Assembly (NCBI GenBank): GCA_022578605.1
Contig: MU394051.1
Span: 847,409-911,408, forward strand
Length of the DNA: 64,000 nt
Direction: 5' to 3'
DNA from: Camillea tinctor
Taxonomy: Eukaryota > Ascomycota > Sordariomycetes > Xylariales > Xylariaceae
Shown: positions 21,431 to 34,565 of the stretch, one piece after another
How the letters are laid out: every line of letters begins with the position of its first letter
Position numbering within the stretch: position 1 is the stretch's first letter
Position numbers and translations under genes: made by a program
Notes under the pieces: generated by a model
Seen by the model: only the letters and a program-made list of their open reading frames with translations
Database searches by the model: none
What the model was told of the DNA's origin: nothing

Positions 21431-22178
21431 GGAACAGAATCGTTCTTTGGATTCTTGAGAGAAATCCACACACACACACACTCCACCCCCTCCATGACGC
21501 GGGTAGCTGCATAATGCATTGGGATAGGCGTTTTATTTTAAGCATCTATGGTCGTTTTTACGTTACAGGAAATAAAGGAACATGTCGTTGTTCAACTTCA
21601 CTCCGAGACATAGCATAGCACCTCCTTGCCCTTTTATTCATTCCATCCCAATCGCTAGATAAGCAGACCTGAGATCTATCAGACGTTGGTCTGGGAATGA
21701 TTTGGTGAGGGAAGAGAGAGGGTCGGGCTCGCTTATATGCTGTGCTCGGCTAGGTGGCAGATGAAATAAGGGAGAGAAGAAAGAAAGGAGGAGAAAAAAA
21801 AAGAAGAGCTTGAGACTTGAATATCTCGCTCACAACCTGTTGGCACCGGATTTATATATATACCCTCGCACTCCTGTTTGATATTTTGGTTTGACATTAT
21901 TGGCTATAAGTACAGTCTTCGCGCGCAGAAATACACAATATTAATTCAGTAGATAATGACGTCTATATTAACGTATTTGGCTTTCTCGGTATTCATTATA
22001 TACGTGATGAAGGGGACGAGAGGGGTCATACGCGCCCTATCCAGAAACCCCCCACCCCCCAAAGGTATGTAGAACAAGTTTGAACTGGGACGTTTTTTTT
22101 TTTTTTACAACCTACGCCTGTCTCTCACATTACTCTTATAATATAGTAGTTTACCTATTATGGAGTCCCGCCTTGAAA
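21431..22178. other. Convergent spacer between WW-domain gene and RIX1
   Basis: It holds the 3' flanks of two convergent genes. Runs of A and T occur, and a short CA repeat lies just after the WW stop codon. No further gene was seen. Confidence 0.6.
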
Positions 22179-24572
22179 TTAGTCCTCTTCATCATCCGAA
22201 TCAAGCTCCATATTTAGGTGGACACTCTCGTCGTCGCTCTCATCATCATCATCCTCTTCGCCGGTCTTTTCTGCGATGACCTGGCTCGATACGCCCAAGC
22301 TGACCGGCGCGTCGTTAGACATAGGCTCGCTTGACTTCTCGATTTCTACTCGCTTGAAGATAGCAATACCCTCAGCCCCATCCTCGCTCTTTCGTTTCAG
22401 AGAATTACTAGGTGCGGGTGGCTGTGTAGTCACTGCCGTTTCTTCAAGTCTGACCCTGGCCTCTAGCGCTGGCTGAGGAAGGAATGGGCTCTGAATGGTC
22501 TCTGCGGGTCGTACAGGGATGGGACTCGGTGCTCGAAGGGCTTCGGGAGCTGCAGGTATCGGCTCGAGTTCCGTGCCGAGGAACGAGCTCCTAAGTGGTT
22601 GTCCGAAGGAGAAGCCATTGGAAGTCGGCTTCCTCACCTGTGACTCCTCTTCCTCATGGTCGACGTCCATGTCATCATCTTCGACGTCCAGAAAGCCACC
22701 TGTAACTCCCGTGGCAAGAGGCCGAAAGTTGAAGCGCAGTACCTCAACGCTTTCGTCATGGGGGAACTGCTGGACAACGTAAGGTAAGATAACTTGCGGC
22801 GTTCGACCGCTTCTGTCCCTGGATGGATGCAGTACACTCGCTACTTGGGCGTCCCGGATGCGACAGAGGATGGCGGTTTTCAGCATTCGAGATCGAAGAG
22901 ATGAAGGGAGGTGTTGCTGAAGCACGTGGGTGAACAGCGTGGTTAACAAGGCCTCGGCTGCCGCTATATGTTCTTGGCTAAGAGATACCGCTATCGATTC
23001 CTCTTCGGCTTTGTTGGACAGAAATGCGTCGATATTCTGATTGATGGGCTTGGACTTCGAACCATTTGGTAATGTAGTGGCGTGCTGTCTAGGGCGCTTG
23101 AGATGACCGGCAGCTCCTAGGAGGTCACGACAACACGACTTGATAACTAGACTGAGCCCTTCGACAGTAATCTTGGCCATAGTTGGCCCACATAAGCACA
23201 GTATCTCCTTCACTAGTAGAAAAGCAGCCAGTCGTGCTTGAGGTAGGCGGTAGCTTGATTCGAACATTCGCAGCAGCTGGTCTAGTGTTTCTTGTGCTGT
23301 AGAGACGTAATTCCTCTCAAGTCGACGAGCAAGTATAAGAAGCAGCCGCATCGCAGCAGTTTGAATGTCTGGAAAAACTGTCCATAGCTCATCCTTCTCC
23401 TCCCGCCCAACCGCCGAGTTCATCTGAACAGATTCAGATCGCTCTCTACCAAGGGCTGGCGGCATAATTGACGATATTCTAGCGGTGACATCGATAATTG
23501 CACTGATCGGAATTGACACAGCAACTTTCGTGCGGCAACGAAGGTAATCGGCTATGAATTCTAGCAAGCCAATCATCCGTTCGCTTCCGGCTTGCACACC
23601 AGTCCAAGGAGGAAACTGTTCTGCGGCGTCACCACCGCCCTGAGGTTCCGCATCGAAACTAACGGGCTGAATTATATAACCCGATGTCGACTCCCAGGAC
23701 TCTTCAACAGCTCGAAACACGTGGTCTGCGGTCGCGTGCACTGTTTTTATAAGTCCTTCCAAATGTTTGGTCCATTCGGTAGAATCACCACCCTTCGGGG
23801 CTGTCATATGAAGTCGTATGAACAAGCGACGACTGCTCTGCTGCAGCAATGACGGGACTAATATGCTGTCTGAACTAGTGGGCACGGCAAACCGTCGTGT
23901 CTCAGCCTTGAACTTTGCGGCAGACTGGCGCAAAGTCGTAGGATATAGGGGTACAAGAGTGGAAAGTGCCTCAAAGATAGTTTGAATGAGGCTATAGGGA
24001 GCCTTGGCAGCTTTGCTAGAAACCGGCGGTTTGAGAATCTGAAGACATGCGCTTGCGAATGTCGTCAGTGTGGGAGTGGCAATCTCTCGTACCAACGCCG
24101 GGAATCCATGCATGAGAGTGTATATCTTGGTGAGAGTCACGATACACAGCTCTTTCGTGACCGGCGGATCTTTCTTCTACTCCGTGTTAACTCCTCTCAC
24201 TGAGAATATGAAATCCGATGAACAAACCTGGAGTATGGAGAGTAGCCCTGAAACCCACGGTCCAGATGCTTGAAGACACTCCCAACCGCCACTCTCAATG
24301 ACGGCTTTCGCTAGCACCACCCCCACGAAATGACCCTGGATGGTTCTGCCATTAAGAAGGGTAGATATTTGAGTTTTCAGTCTGTGGACTAGGACTGCTA
24401 TCTCAGAGGAGTTATCGCTACTCTTCGCTTCCTGTGGCGCCGAAAGAGGCTCTTGACACCGCGCAACGTCCTTGAGAAGACTCGGCAACAAAACTGGAAG
24501 ATTTTCTACCTTGGTGGTTGTCAGTTTGCGGCAGATGCTTCGAAGCTCTGGTGGTAATGCGACAAGAGCCAT
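22179..24572 (-). CDS. RIX1: Pre-rRNA-processing protein RIX1 (PELP1-like)
   Basis: Two exons (24572-24228 and 24176-22179), separated by a 51-nt intron, join in phase 0 to 780 residues. The N-terminal half matches the RIX1 family: LLNGRTIQGHFVGVVLAKAV, ESGGWECLQASGPWVSGLLS and TKELCIVTLTKIYTLMHGFP are all recognisable and continue across the splice. The central part is helical-repeat-like. The C-terminal 150 residues are Pro-rich, with a KRKSEDG basic patch and an extremely acidic end (EEDDDDESDDE, DSDDEED). Rix1 forms a nucleolar/nucleoplasmic complex with Ipi1 and Ipi3 that works with the AAA ATPase Rea1 in ITS2 processing and pre-60S release. It diverges from DHR1, another ribosome-assembly gene, across a 343-bp spacer. 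The acidic tail is typical of the PELP1/Rix1 group. No lesions were seen. Confidence 0.9.
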
Positions 24573-24915
24573 TATGACAGGAATCGTAGTCCTAATTCAC
24601 CCAATGAAGAAGACCAATGAAGAAGCATCACAGGGTATTATACAAGAACAAGAGAGACGGTTTAGGCGCAATCGCATTAAGAGTTTTTTTATTTCAAGGG
24701 TCCCTGCATGAATCCTATGCAAATAAACCGTAGAAGTGGATGTTCAAGGAGACAAAAACGAGAACATTGATAAGATGTCTCCACTAAAAAGTTTATCGAT
24801 AAATATTCTGCCAGGCGGTAAAGTCCAATTCTTCTGCGAAGAGGCGCAAATCAATGCGACAAGAATTGTTCTTGTTTAGTGAGAATCACTATAAATCCTA
24901 GGGTCGGACTCCATA
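24573..24915. promoter_or_regulatory. Divergent promoter shared by RIX1 and DHR1
   Basis: Only 343 bp separate the two start codons. Near the DHR1 side lies the 12-bp palindrome TTTATCGATAAA (24792-24803), which reads the same for both genes. I found no exact PAC (GCGATGAG) or RRPE (AAAAATTTT) box. Shared control is inferred from spacing and from the common pathway. Confidence 0.55.
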
Positions 24916-27900
24916 ATGGCAAAGAAATTCGTACCGCGCCAGCGCAAACACAAAGTCATTGCGAGACAGCGCGCAGCTGAGAATGCTGTTCACGAATCGG
25001 GTCAGGATAGCAATGCCGCCGAGATCATACCAGATGCACAGAAGAAGCGAGAGGAAAAGAAGACACAGCTGAGAGAACAGCTGAAAAACGAGGGCATCAA
25101 AGTTAGCAGCAAGAAAGCTAAGCGACTAGATAAATACGTGGACAATAAGCTCAAGAAAGATGAGAATCGAGTACGTGAATTTATCTAAGAAACTCCTGAT
25201 GGTGTGATCCAACTGTGTGAAGTAAATTACTGACGCTTGCATTCTGTCGATAGGCTCTTCTCGCCCAGCTTGCTAGCCAAAAAATCGATACTAGTCTTTT
25301 CGCCAGTAGCCGCAACTTAGGTCAGGGGAAGCAGACGAAGCGGCAGCTCCTCAGCAGAGCATTGAGGGAGGAACGAGCTGGGATTGGAAACGCCGAGCAA
25401 AAGGAACTCCTATATCAAAAACGAGAAAGCTCTGATAGCGAAGCCGAATTCGAAGCCGAAGCCGGGGGAGATAAAAGCGACAATGCCGTAGCGCCGACTT
25501 CAACCATACTCGAGGCCAAGAATGTCCCTAGCCCTCAACCCTCGGACATCCCCACCCAACCGACGCCATCCCAGATTGTATCGGGATCGGGGTTGAAGCG
25601 CCCTCTAGAGATAGACGATGCCGGTCGACCGGTGATTGCCAAGAGGGTCAAGAGAGGCGGAATCAAGATATCTCAACGGAAGATGAAAGAAGAGAGTGAA
25701 TCGGAGGAACATGAAGAATGGGGTGGATTTGGAAGTGACGAGGACGATGCTAAAAGCGAAGTTGATTCAGACGCCCGATCCGATAATGGTGAATCATCGA
25801 GTGGAAACTCTGAGGAAACTTCTAGCAGCGACGAAGATTCCGGAGAAGACTCGGAAGACGAAGATATGGGTGGGACGGATTCCAAACAAAAGTCCTCTGC
25901 ATTTAAGGCCTGGGCTCACCAGGAACGGAATAAGGCCCTGGGTTACCAGCCTGTCGATTCGACCACCACTATTCTAAACATACCACGACCCAAAGACTTT
26001 AAGCCTCGGCCAGTAGAGGAGGAGCCCCTCCCCCCTGAGTTGCAACAGACCATGAACACCGCTAGGAAAGCGCACAGCGTTACTATACCCCGGGACCCAG
26101 AGGTTCAAGAAGCTAGATTAAAGCTCCCTGTTGTTGCAGACGAGCAGAGAATAATGGAGGCTATACATAACAACAATGTGGTGGTGATATGCGGTTCTAC
26201 CGGCTCTGGCAAGACAACTCAGGTACCCCAGTTTCTCTATGAAGCAGGTTATGGTGCGCCGGATTCTCCCACCCCGGGGATGATTGGAGTCACCCAGCCT
26301 CGTAGGGTCGCTGCTGTGAGCATGCACGAACGTGTGAAGCAAGAATTGGGAGTAGATTCCAAGACAGTCGCATATCAGATCCGATTTGAAGGTACTACTG
26401 ATTCTAAAACTGCCATCAAGTTTATGACAGATGGTGTACTTCTGAGGGAAGTTTCTCAAGATATCGCTCTCCATAAGTATTCGGCTATTATCATTGATGA
26501 GGCCCACGAAAGGAGCGTCAATACTGATATCCTTATTGGTATGCTGAGCCGTGTCGTAAAGCTCCGTGCCGAGCTTTCCCTCGAAGACCCATCCATTAAA
26601 CCTTTAAAACTTATCATTATGTCCGCCACTCTAAGGGTTGCCGACCTTACGCAGAATCCCACGCTTTTCCCTACACCCCCGCCAGTTATCGAGGTTGAAG
26701 GAAGACAGTATCCGGTCACAATACATTTCGCGAGGAGAACCCGGCATGATTATACTGAAGAAGCATTTCAAAAGATCAGTCGAGGCCACCGGAAACTTCC
26801 ACCTGGTGACTTTTTAGTCTTCTTAACAGGCCAGAATGAGATCCTACAACTAAGAAGACGTCTTCAGTTGGCGTTTAATAGAACTGCCTCAGCTCGCGGG
26901 CCTCCTGTGCGTATAAAAGCAAGCGAAGCACCAGTCGAAGCTGAAGATGTAGACTTTGGAGATATCGATGCGGCTGATGCATCTGATGACGAGATCTCTT
27001 TAGTCGATGATGATGAGGAGGAGGGAGAAGATGCTGAATTCAATATTTCTGATGAAGTTGGCACTGGGCCTATGAATATGCAAGTCCTACCGCTCTACTC
27101 TTTATTGCCTACTAGAGAGCAGATGCGTGTGTTCGAACTGGCTGAAGAAGGGTCAAGAAAGGTAATACTGTTTATTCAAGTGTATCGCGGCCCTGGTTAA
27201 CGAATCCATAGGTCATATTGGCCACAAATGTTGCTGAAACGAGTTTGACGGTTAGTATCTGTTCTTCTTAGCTCCGACCCCTCCTCCTTCTAGAAGTGTT
27301 ATTTCTGACATGCACTACTTTTACGTATAGATCCCCGGTATTCGCTATATCATTGATTGTGGTCGTTCTAAAGAAAGGCGCTTCGACAAGTGAGTGCATT
27401 TCTATTTCTTAAGCTTTGATATAGGAAGCTCTCAAGCAAGCCTCAATGAATTCAGAGCTATATATACATTAGAAAATTACTGACCCCCTTAATTTTTTTA
27501 GGCTCACTGGAATTCAGAGTTTCGAGGTAAGCATTCTTCACCGAAGATTGCCGAGTAGTGCTAATAGTAATTGCGTTATAGGTTGACTGGATATCCAAGG
27601 CCAGTGCCAACCAACGGTCTGGTCGTGCGGGAAGAACAGGACCAGGAGGCCATTGTTGGAGGCTTTATTCCTCTGCTGTCTATGAGCGAGACTTTCCTGA
27701 ATTCGCAGAGCCTGAGCTGCTTCGCACTCCGCTAGAAGGTATTGTGCTACAGCTTAAGGCAATGGTTAGTATTTTGGATTATCCCACCCCCCCTTCCCTT
27801 AATCCCTTCAAACCATCTCTTTGACTATTCACTATCTAGATGAACAATGGCTAATCACCCTCAATGCGAATAGAAACTTCAACACGTTATCAATTTCCCG

Positions 27901-29101
27901 TTCCCAACACCTCCGGAGAGGCAGAGTCTGATGAAGGCTGAGAAGCTATTATCATACTTGTCAGCTGTGACTTCCAGTGGTCAAGTTACCCCGATAGGTT
28001 CGTTTATTCTCTCCCTTCCCTTTTATCTCGTATGTAATCCTTAGCAACATTTGGTTACTAACAAGCCCTCAAATGCGGATAGGCTCAACAATGTCTGTTT
28101 TCCCACTTGCGCCTCGGTTTGCCCGAATACTTCTTGTGGGTCATTTACATGACTGCCTACCTTATACAGTCGCAATGGTAGCAGGACTTTCAGTACCAGA
28201 TATTTTCATCCAGGAGAATCAGGCAATACCTCAAGCGGCAGTAACTGAAGAGTCGGCCTTGAGAACACAGGCCGCTGTCATTGCTGAAGATCGCCAGGCT
28301 GCTGTAGCAAGGAAATTCCGCTCTGTGCAGCATAACTTCCGTTTTCTAGATGATAAATCGGATGCGATTAAGCTGCTACAGGTGGTTGGGGAATTTGCCC
28401 ATGAACCGACAGAGGAATGGTGCGAGAACCATTTCGTACGACTCAAGGCTTTACAGGAAACCCTCAAACTTCGCCAGCAAATATTCGAGCTTCTTCGAAC
28501 CCACATCGATGCCTTCAAATCAATTAAGTATCAGGAACAACTCGACCCACCAACTTCCAAGCAAGTCTCTGCTCTCAAGCAGATGGTCGCTGCCGGCTTC
28601 ATTGACCAGGTAGCCATCCGAGCCGACTTAGCACCAATGCCACCAGAGATGCACAGAAAACCGAGGAGAGCTATTGACGTTCCGTACATCCCGTTGATAC
28701 CTATCGACACGGCATCCCGTGAGATCGAGGATAGACTTGTCTATATCCATCCGTCTTCATCTTTGGCACACCTTAGCACGCAGGAGTGCCCCCAGTACAT
28801 CGTCTACTCGTACCTTCAGAAATCCTCAGCTAGAGTTGATGGAAAGACACCTAAGACCAGGATGCATGCACTGACTGACATCACTGGTTCTCAGCTTTCT
28901 GCGCTGGCTAAAGGCACGCCGTTAATTAGTTACGGCAAGCCTATCAAGGAATACAAGAATGCGGAGTGCGATGGGCGAACCACAAGAGAATGCTTAGTGA
29001 AGCCTTTCTTGCGAGCTGAGGGTACAGGAGGTATTGGCTGGCCCTTGCCGGAAAAAGTTGTGCGGCAGAGAAAAGTAGGCGGTAATTGGGTTGTCGAATG
29101 A
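24916..29101 (+). CDS. DHR1: DEAH-box RNA helicase DHR1/ECM16 (DHX37)
   Basis: Eight exons: 24916-25170, 25254-27161, 27212-27250, 27331-27389, 27502-27526, 27582-27764, 27874-27997 and 28083-29101, total 1203 residues. The Lys-rich N-terminus and an acidic Ser/Glu region precede the core. Core motifs: Walker [15 protein letters not shown] (about residue 399), [12 protein letters not shown] in IIDEAHERS (about 500), MSAT (about 542), FLTGQNEI, an acidic insert ([13 protein letters not shown]), and motif [14 protein letters not shown] (about 773). Winged-helix, ratchet and OB-fold regions follow and include HPSSSLAH. Dhr1 unwinds U3 snoRNA from the 18S pre-rRNA, driven by Utp14, in nucleolar 90S particles. 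The insert between motifs IV and V and the long N-terminus favour Dhr1 over other DEAH proteins. Short exons 3-5 (39, 59 and 25 nt) are needed to keep the frame through the conserved [16 protein letters not shown] block. Confidence 0.94.
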
Positions 29102-30091
29102 ATCCAACTGGACACCCAAAGACGACAAAACTCGGATAATGACAACGCCACTTAGCGGTCCGGTCCGGGGGGGCCAAAGGGGTTAAGGGGCTGGTTGAAA
29201 TAATTGGTTGATAGGTAAAAATATCTAACCTAACCTAGCTGAGTTTATGTCTGTCAGCTTTGTTTCGTGTCAAATATTGAACTCATTAGATGAGGACGAG
29301 GGCATCGTTCATAGAGAACTTGGAAAAGATTATATGGTGTTAGTGTTAGTGTTGGCGTCACAAGGTTACCCTAGGGATATCAATAGCTCTTGAGAAGGCA
29401 AAGACATGTATATTGTATATATTTGCTAGCCAATATCTTTACTTTATGGTACGTGTGTGGTTATATAAAGCTCTTACTTACACTACATATAGATAACTTG
29501 CCTAGGTTAGTACGTATTGTTATTATTGCCTGTTATTAGTATTTGTTCTCGAACAACAATTTACTTACACCAAGACCCGCATTTCAGGTACACATATGCA
29601 TTAACGTTTAAGTAGTGCTACCTAATTGAATTATGTAGGTAGAAAATGGTAGATTATATAGATATGGTGGGGCTCCTCCCTAAAGGAAATGATGACATAG
29701 GTGCAGTGGAGGTCTTTTTTACCCCTGGCGCAGCACAGCGATTGATTTTAACAAGGGGGGTGTTCATTTACAGGGGACTTGCTTGGACATTGGAATTTCT
29801 TCCATTTCAATCCCCAACTCTGAACTTTGCGAACCTGGACAACATAATTTCACCCTAACAACTTCGAACTTTCCCTAGTTCACAGCACTCGGCATTCAAC
29901 GATAAAGACAAAATACATCTTTGCTTAGCTTTTGGCCTGGCCAAACGTTTATACTATATACGAACGTTGTTTCACACTCGAAATGCTCTTCAGATACTCG
30001 ATTGATCAATAGTGCGTTTTGCCTAGATCTAAATCGAACTTGGGTGTGGACCGAATCGGAGGAATACCCGGAGGAACAAACAGTCCCCAGG
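29102..30091. other. Spacer between DHR1 and YPP1
   Basis: DHR1 3' flank and YPP1 promoter in tandem orientation. An imperfect inverted repeat CTACCTA...TAGGTAG lies at 29618-29642. A 71-codon frame at 29646-29858 has no similarity I recognise. Nothing else is supported. Confidence 0.55.
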
Positions 30092-33000
30092 ATGAGTGTG
30101 CGTGTGTCTCAATCTGCCGTGGCGTATACAGCTTCTGCAAAAAAGGAAAAAAATACTAATACCTACAATGTCTAGAAACCAACCAAGGCAGACCAGTACC
30201 TCGTGCGACTGGAAGAGGCGAGATGTGAAGGCAAATGGGATGAGGTGCCCGAGCTGGTGCGCAAGGTTCGCAAGCATGCTACTGATAGGTCATGTACGAT
30301 GTGATGACCTCTCCCCCTTTATACTCTAGAGAAGGGAAGGGAAAGAAAACAGCCAGTTAACAGTTATATGACAGGCGTCACCGCCACGGCCGAAACCGAA
30401 TTTGCCATTACGAAAGCTACCCTGAAGCAGAAGCCCGGCTCGAGACCTTCCACCGCCGTTTCGCCCAGCGACTTAGAAGTTGACAAGTTTCTACCCAAAC
30501 TGGTCGACGCCATCCAGAGCGAGCAGACCTACCCCGAAGACAAATTCCAGGCCCAGATATGCCTAGGATGGCTGCACTGGACCGTCGGCGAATACAACCA
30601 AGCCTCAGCCCGCTTACCGCACGACGTCGATAGTGCCCTTTCCCAGTTCGAACGTTCAGACGATCTCTCCGAGTCGACTAAAGTCGCCGTACTGAAGGCT
30701 GCATATCTTAAGGCCAACTGCCTGTCACGCAACAATGCAAGGCGTGAGGCCCTGACTATTTTCGAATCTGCCCTGGCTCCACTATCACATATCTGGTCTG
30801 GACAGCAGGGCCGCAAGCAACTACGGTTCTGGGCCGAGCTTTTCTTGACCGAATACTGCATGTTGCAGTCTCAAGCACTAGAGCTGGGCGAGAAGAGCCT
30901 CACGGAGTCCAACTGCTTAGCACCATTCCGCTCATGGGCGAAGTACTGGGAGGTGGCCAAGGTGCAAGCAGCCCCTCTGGCTGGTGGCTACGGTTTTCGA
31001 GGAGCAGTGCCGCGAAGAAGGATTTGGAACGAATACTATGCTTCTATCTCAAGTATTCTGCAGCAGGACCTCCCTTTTCCTACAGGAAATGTCGGCGTCC
31101 TTACCAATGAGGCATCTGCTCGAAACCAGCTCCGTATGGAGTTGAAGAAGGTCGAGGCGGCTTATGAAGGCCTGTTGCTCAGCGAAACTGCTTTCCCTCG
31201 AGCTGATGAGGAAAGAGAGGAGGTTGAGAACTTTGCTGCTGCTGTCATGAGGAACTGGAGTGTCCTTAGCGGCCGGGAGTGGCAAGAGCATGATATCGGC
31301 CCAGGAGGCAAAGAAGGACTTAGTCGTGGCATCCTGGATATCCTCTATCGCGCTGCGACCAAAACATTTCACTCCACTGCCATATTGCGTTATCTCTTTA
31401 CCGTCCACCTTTCTGTGGCTGAGTTCGACCTAGCTTTCCATGCGCTAGATTCATACCTAGATATTGCGAAGAAAGGAAAGGCTCGTGTTGATAAGACTGG
31501 CCACCCCGAACCGAGTCTCGACGATGATGCTACAGTCTTGGAAACTGTCTCCCAAGCAATAACGGCATTGTGTAAATATGGGTTTCGGGAGGCTGCAGAA
31601 AAGGCGCATCGCTTGGGAGTGGAATTGGAACAGATGCTCCAAAAGCTACCTCCACCGATTCCGAATGCGGCGGGCAGTATCCCAACCTTGGTGGAAGAGA
31701 ATGGGAATGGCGTCGTGCTTCATCCAAAGATATCTAGTCGTGTGAATGGGCTGGCGTGGCAAGCTATCGGTCTCTCACAGGCTCACTGGTCTCGGTATAC
31801 ATATGATACATCTGCGAGAACCGAACTTCAATCAAAAGCGATCCGAAGTTTTCAGAGATCGCTTTCGGCTGAAAACGGCAACCCAACAGATGTCAGGACC
31901 CTATTCATGCTCAGTGTTCTACTAGCAGAGCAGAGAGAGCTCACTGCAGCTATTGATATTGTCAAGGCTGCTTTGATGTCAGGTAAGCCAGCTGGGGGGC
32001 AGAATGCCGCGGCTAGGTCTTATTTGCGAGAAAGGTCACTCATCCCTCTGTGGCATTTGCTTGCTCTTCTCTTAAGTGCCAGACAAGAGTACGTAATGGC
32101 TGCCCGAGCTTGTGAGGGAGCATTCGAGCAGTTTGACGACCCTGCGGTCCTCTTTGGGCCACAAGACCTGGAGGGCATGTATCGCAGCGAGCACCTTAAT
32201 GATGCGCAAGCTCAAAATGAAAAAACTGATACCAAGGGCCTTGTCGACGAGATGGATGACCTCGAGAAAGAGGGCATAATTGAGGTTAAAATGACCCAAC
32301 TTGCTTTGTTAGAGCTACTAGAAGGGCCAGAAGTAGCAGTGAACGCGAGCCATGAGCTCTTGGTTTTATACGCGCGGTTGTTCGGCGACACCCAAGCAAA
32401 ACCTACGCCCGTGTCCCAAAAGCAAACGGTAGAAGTTCCAAAGAGCTCGGCTGGTACGCTACGAAGCATGAGGGGAAGCATATTCGGCGGCAAGTCTGAT
32501 AGAGGCTCGCGTGTTCTGAGACGTTCCAGCATCTTAGACAATGAAAAGAACGCAGCTGGGTCAGAAAGACCTCAGACCTCGCACACAACTGCTAGCGCCT
32601 CTGGTTCAACTGTTGCTGGACAAATTGGTAAAGAGAGTGGAAACGCTAGAGACTCACGGCGCTCTAGTAGGTCAGCGAGTGTCCGCGGACGAAGCGAATC
32701 CAACAGGAGAAACAGCTTGAAGAAACAGGATGGCAGCAGTCATCAGCGACGGCGTGCGGTTAGTAGCGGCGGAACGCCTCGCGACTCTATAATTGTTGAC
32801 AGTGGAACCCAAGCGGCATCGCTAGATGATGGGGAGGCCAGTGAGCGACCAGACTATACCACCTGGAGCAGGAACAACTTCACTAATCAACAATCATTTT
32901 CAAAAGGTCGAGGTTCGATGCGGTTCGACTCGTCTGCCCCTCCGCCAAAAGGATCCAATGTCGGCTCTGGGGACATAGTCCTGGAGTCTTTATCACCTTC

Positions 33001-33966
33001 CACCCCGCTCCCAATGATTCACTTTCCCAAGGAACAGGTCAAACGCCAAAGGCAAACCACTCTCATCAAAGTATGGCTCATGATCGCCTCGTTTTACCGG
33101 CGCTCTGGCATGCACGAAGACGCTAAGGGCGCGATCGATGAGGCTAGAAAGCTAGTAGATAATCTCGAAATTGAGGTCGTCAAGGATACTACTGGTTCCG
33201 TGACTTGCAAAAATCCGGGCTGGGGTGGAAAGACGTGCGTTGAGGAATTATGGGGTGACGTGCGGACTGAGGTAAGATTTGACTACTTACTACTTACTAC
33301 TTTGTAAACATTCAACTAACAGTATCGTAGATGGGCCATCTAGCAGTTGCTGAAGGCACACCCTATGTAGCAAGAGGATACTTCGAGGAAGCTTTGATGC
33401 ACTACCCAGATCACCCCTCAGCTATAGTTGGACTATCCAACATTCTCCTCGATATCTACAGCGAAGTGCTATTGCCACCTCCTTCCATCCCTGGAGTTAA
33501 CTCACCAGATGGGGAGGCGGCCAACCTAGCCCGCACAAGCACTGACACCAAAGCACAGCCCAGAAGTCGAGATACTCTCCCAGTGCTACCATCCACGCCA
33601 CTAGGACTTGGCGGTGATGATTCTAAAGATTCCACCGTCGCTGCACCTAGTTCGGACCTCTTCTCTATGCACAAGCCGACTGGCCCTCTAGCAACAGACG
33701 CGCTACCGGCTCCTCATAAGGCAGTTTCACTGCCTCTGATCGATCGGCTTGCCGCTCGCGATAGAGCCTATGGCTTATTATCGGGTCTTACTAAACTAGG
33801 CAGAGGATGGAATTATTCGGATGCTTGGTTTGCATTAGCTAGAGCTCACGAAGAGAGTGGACAGCCAGACAAAGCTAAAGATGCACTGTGGTGGTGTGTC
33901 GAGCTTGAGGAAGGGATGGGTGTTCGCGACTGGGACTGTGTCAGCGTCAGCGGTTACGTGCTTTAG
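30092..33966 (+). CDS. YPP1: YPP1/TTC7-like TPR protein (PI4-kinase Stt4 recruitment)
   Basis: Four exons are proposed: 30092-30097 (only Met-Ser), 30176-30293, 30375-33271 and 33331-33966, giving 1218 residues. Exon 2 encodes ADQYLVRLEEARCEGKWDEV followed by PELVRKVRKHATDR, the conserved start of fungal Ypp1, and the frame continues as CVTATAETEFAITKATLK. TPR-like helices fill residues up to about 680 (QAQICLGWLHWTVGEYNQAS, LFMLSVLLAEQRELTAAIDI). A Ser-rich disordered linker (about 690-880) follows. C-terminal TPRs are ASFYRRSGMHEDAKGAIDEA, MGHLAVAEGTPYVARGYFEE and ALARAHEESGQPDKAKDALW. In yeast Ypp1 binds Efr3 and Stt4 and holds the PI4-kinase at the plasma membrane. The 6-nt first exon, with donor GTGCGT, is the least certain part, but a TAG directly before exon 2 requires some upstream exon. 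Otherwise intact. Confidence 0.88.
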
Positions 33967-34565
33967 ATCAACACTCTGTGAACATATTCTGAGTGTGATA
34001 GTGCTTGCTATGGTGAAATACTTCCTCCGCCTCATATACATATAAAACTAGCGGCCGCATTGTATTTTTTTATAGACTCGCGAAACTGGTTTGCAAGAGC
34101 TCTACCAGGGAAATGCATGTACTTATTATTTCGTTCGGGGGGAACTTTTCCGTTGCGACTAGACTAGACGACACCTTCAAAGGAGTCCCTGTCCCAGACC
34201 TAGATTGATACCCTTAGTGGCGTATTTGATTTATCAGTAGAAGTTTGTCCAGGTTGCGAGCAGTATAATATCGTTTTATGTAGCTACCATACCTACATAG
34301 TTAAGATATTACTCGTATCTTAAAGCATAGGTCTCCTTGTTATGATGAGGTCTACGTAGAGTGGGCTGTAAAGCCTCAGAGTTTTGTAGCATTGCTTATT
34401 AGGAACCTCAAGACATCGCTCTGCTCTTGGTTTAGAGGGTCTCGAATCCAGAGAGATCTCTTGACCACTGTTTAGTGGCTTTCTGATACACCCCTACGCA
34501 TGGCGGTAGACCAGAAGGAACCACTCCAGCTACCTAACCTAGGGAGGTAGTTAGATATCTAGTTG
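33967..34565. other. Spacer between YPP1 and the ABC relic
   Basis: YPP1 3' flank followed by A/T-rich DNA. I looked for further ABC-transporter sequence on the minus strand and found none I could support. Confidence 0.5.

Noticed and set aside
25673..25885. Minus-strand Ser-rich frame inside DHR1
   Set aside because: A shadow of the acidic region of DHR1 read on the other strand.
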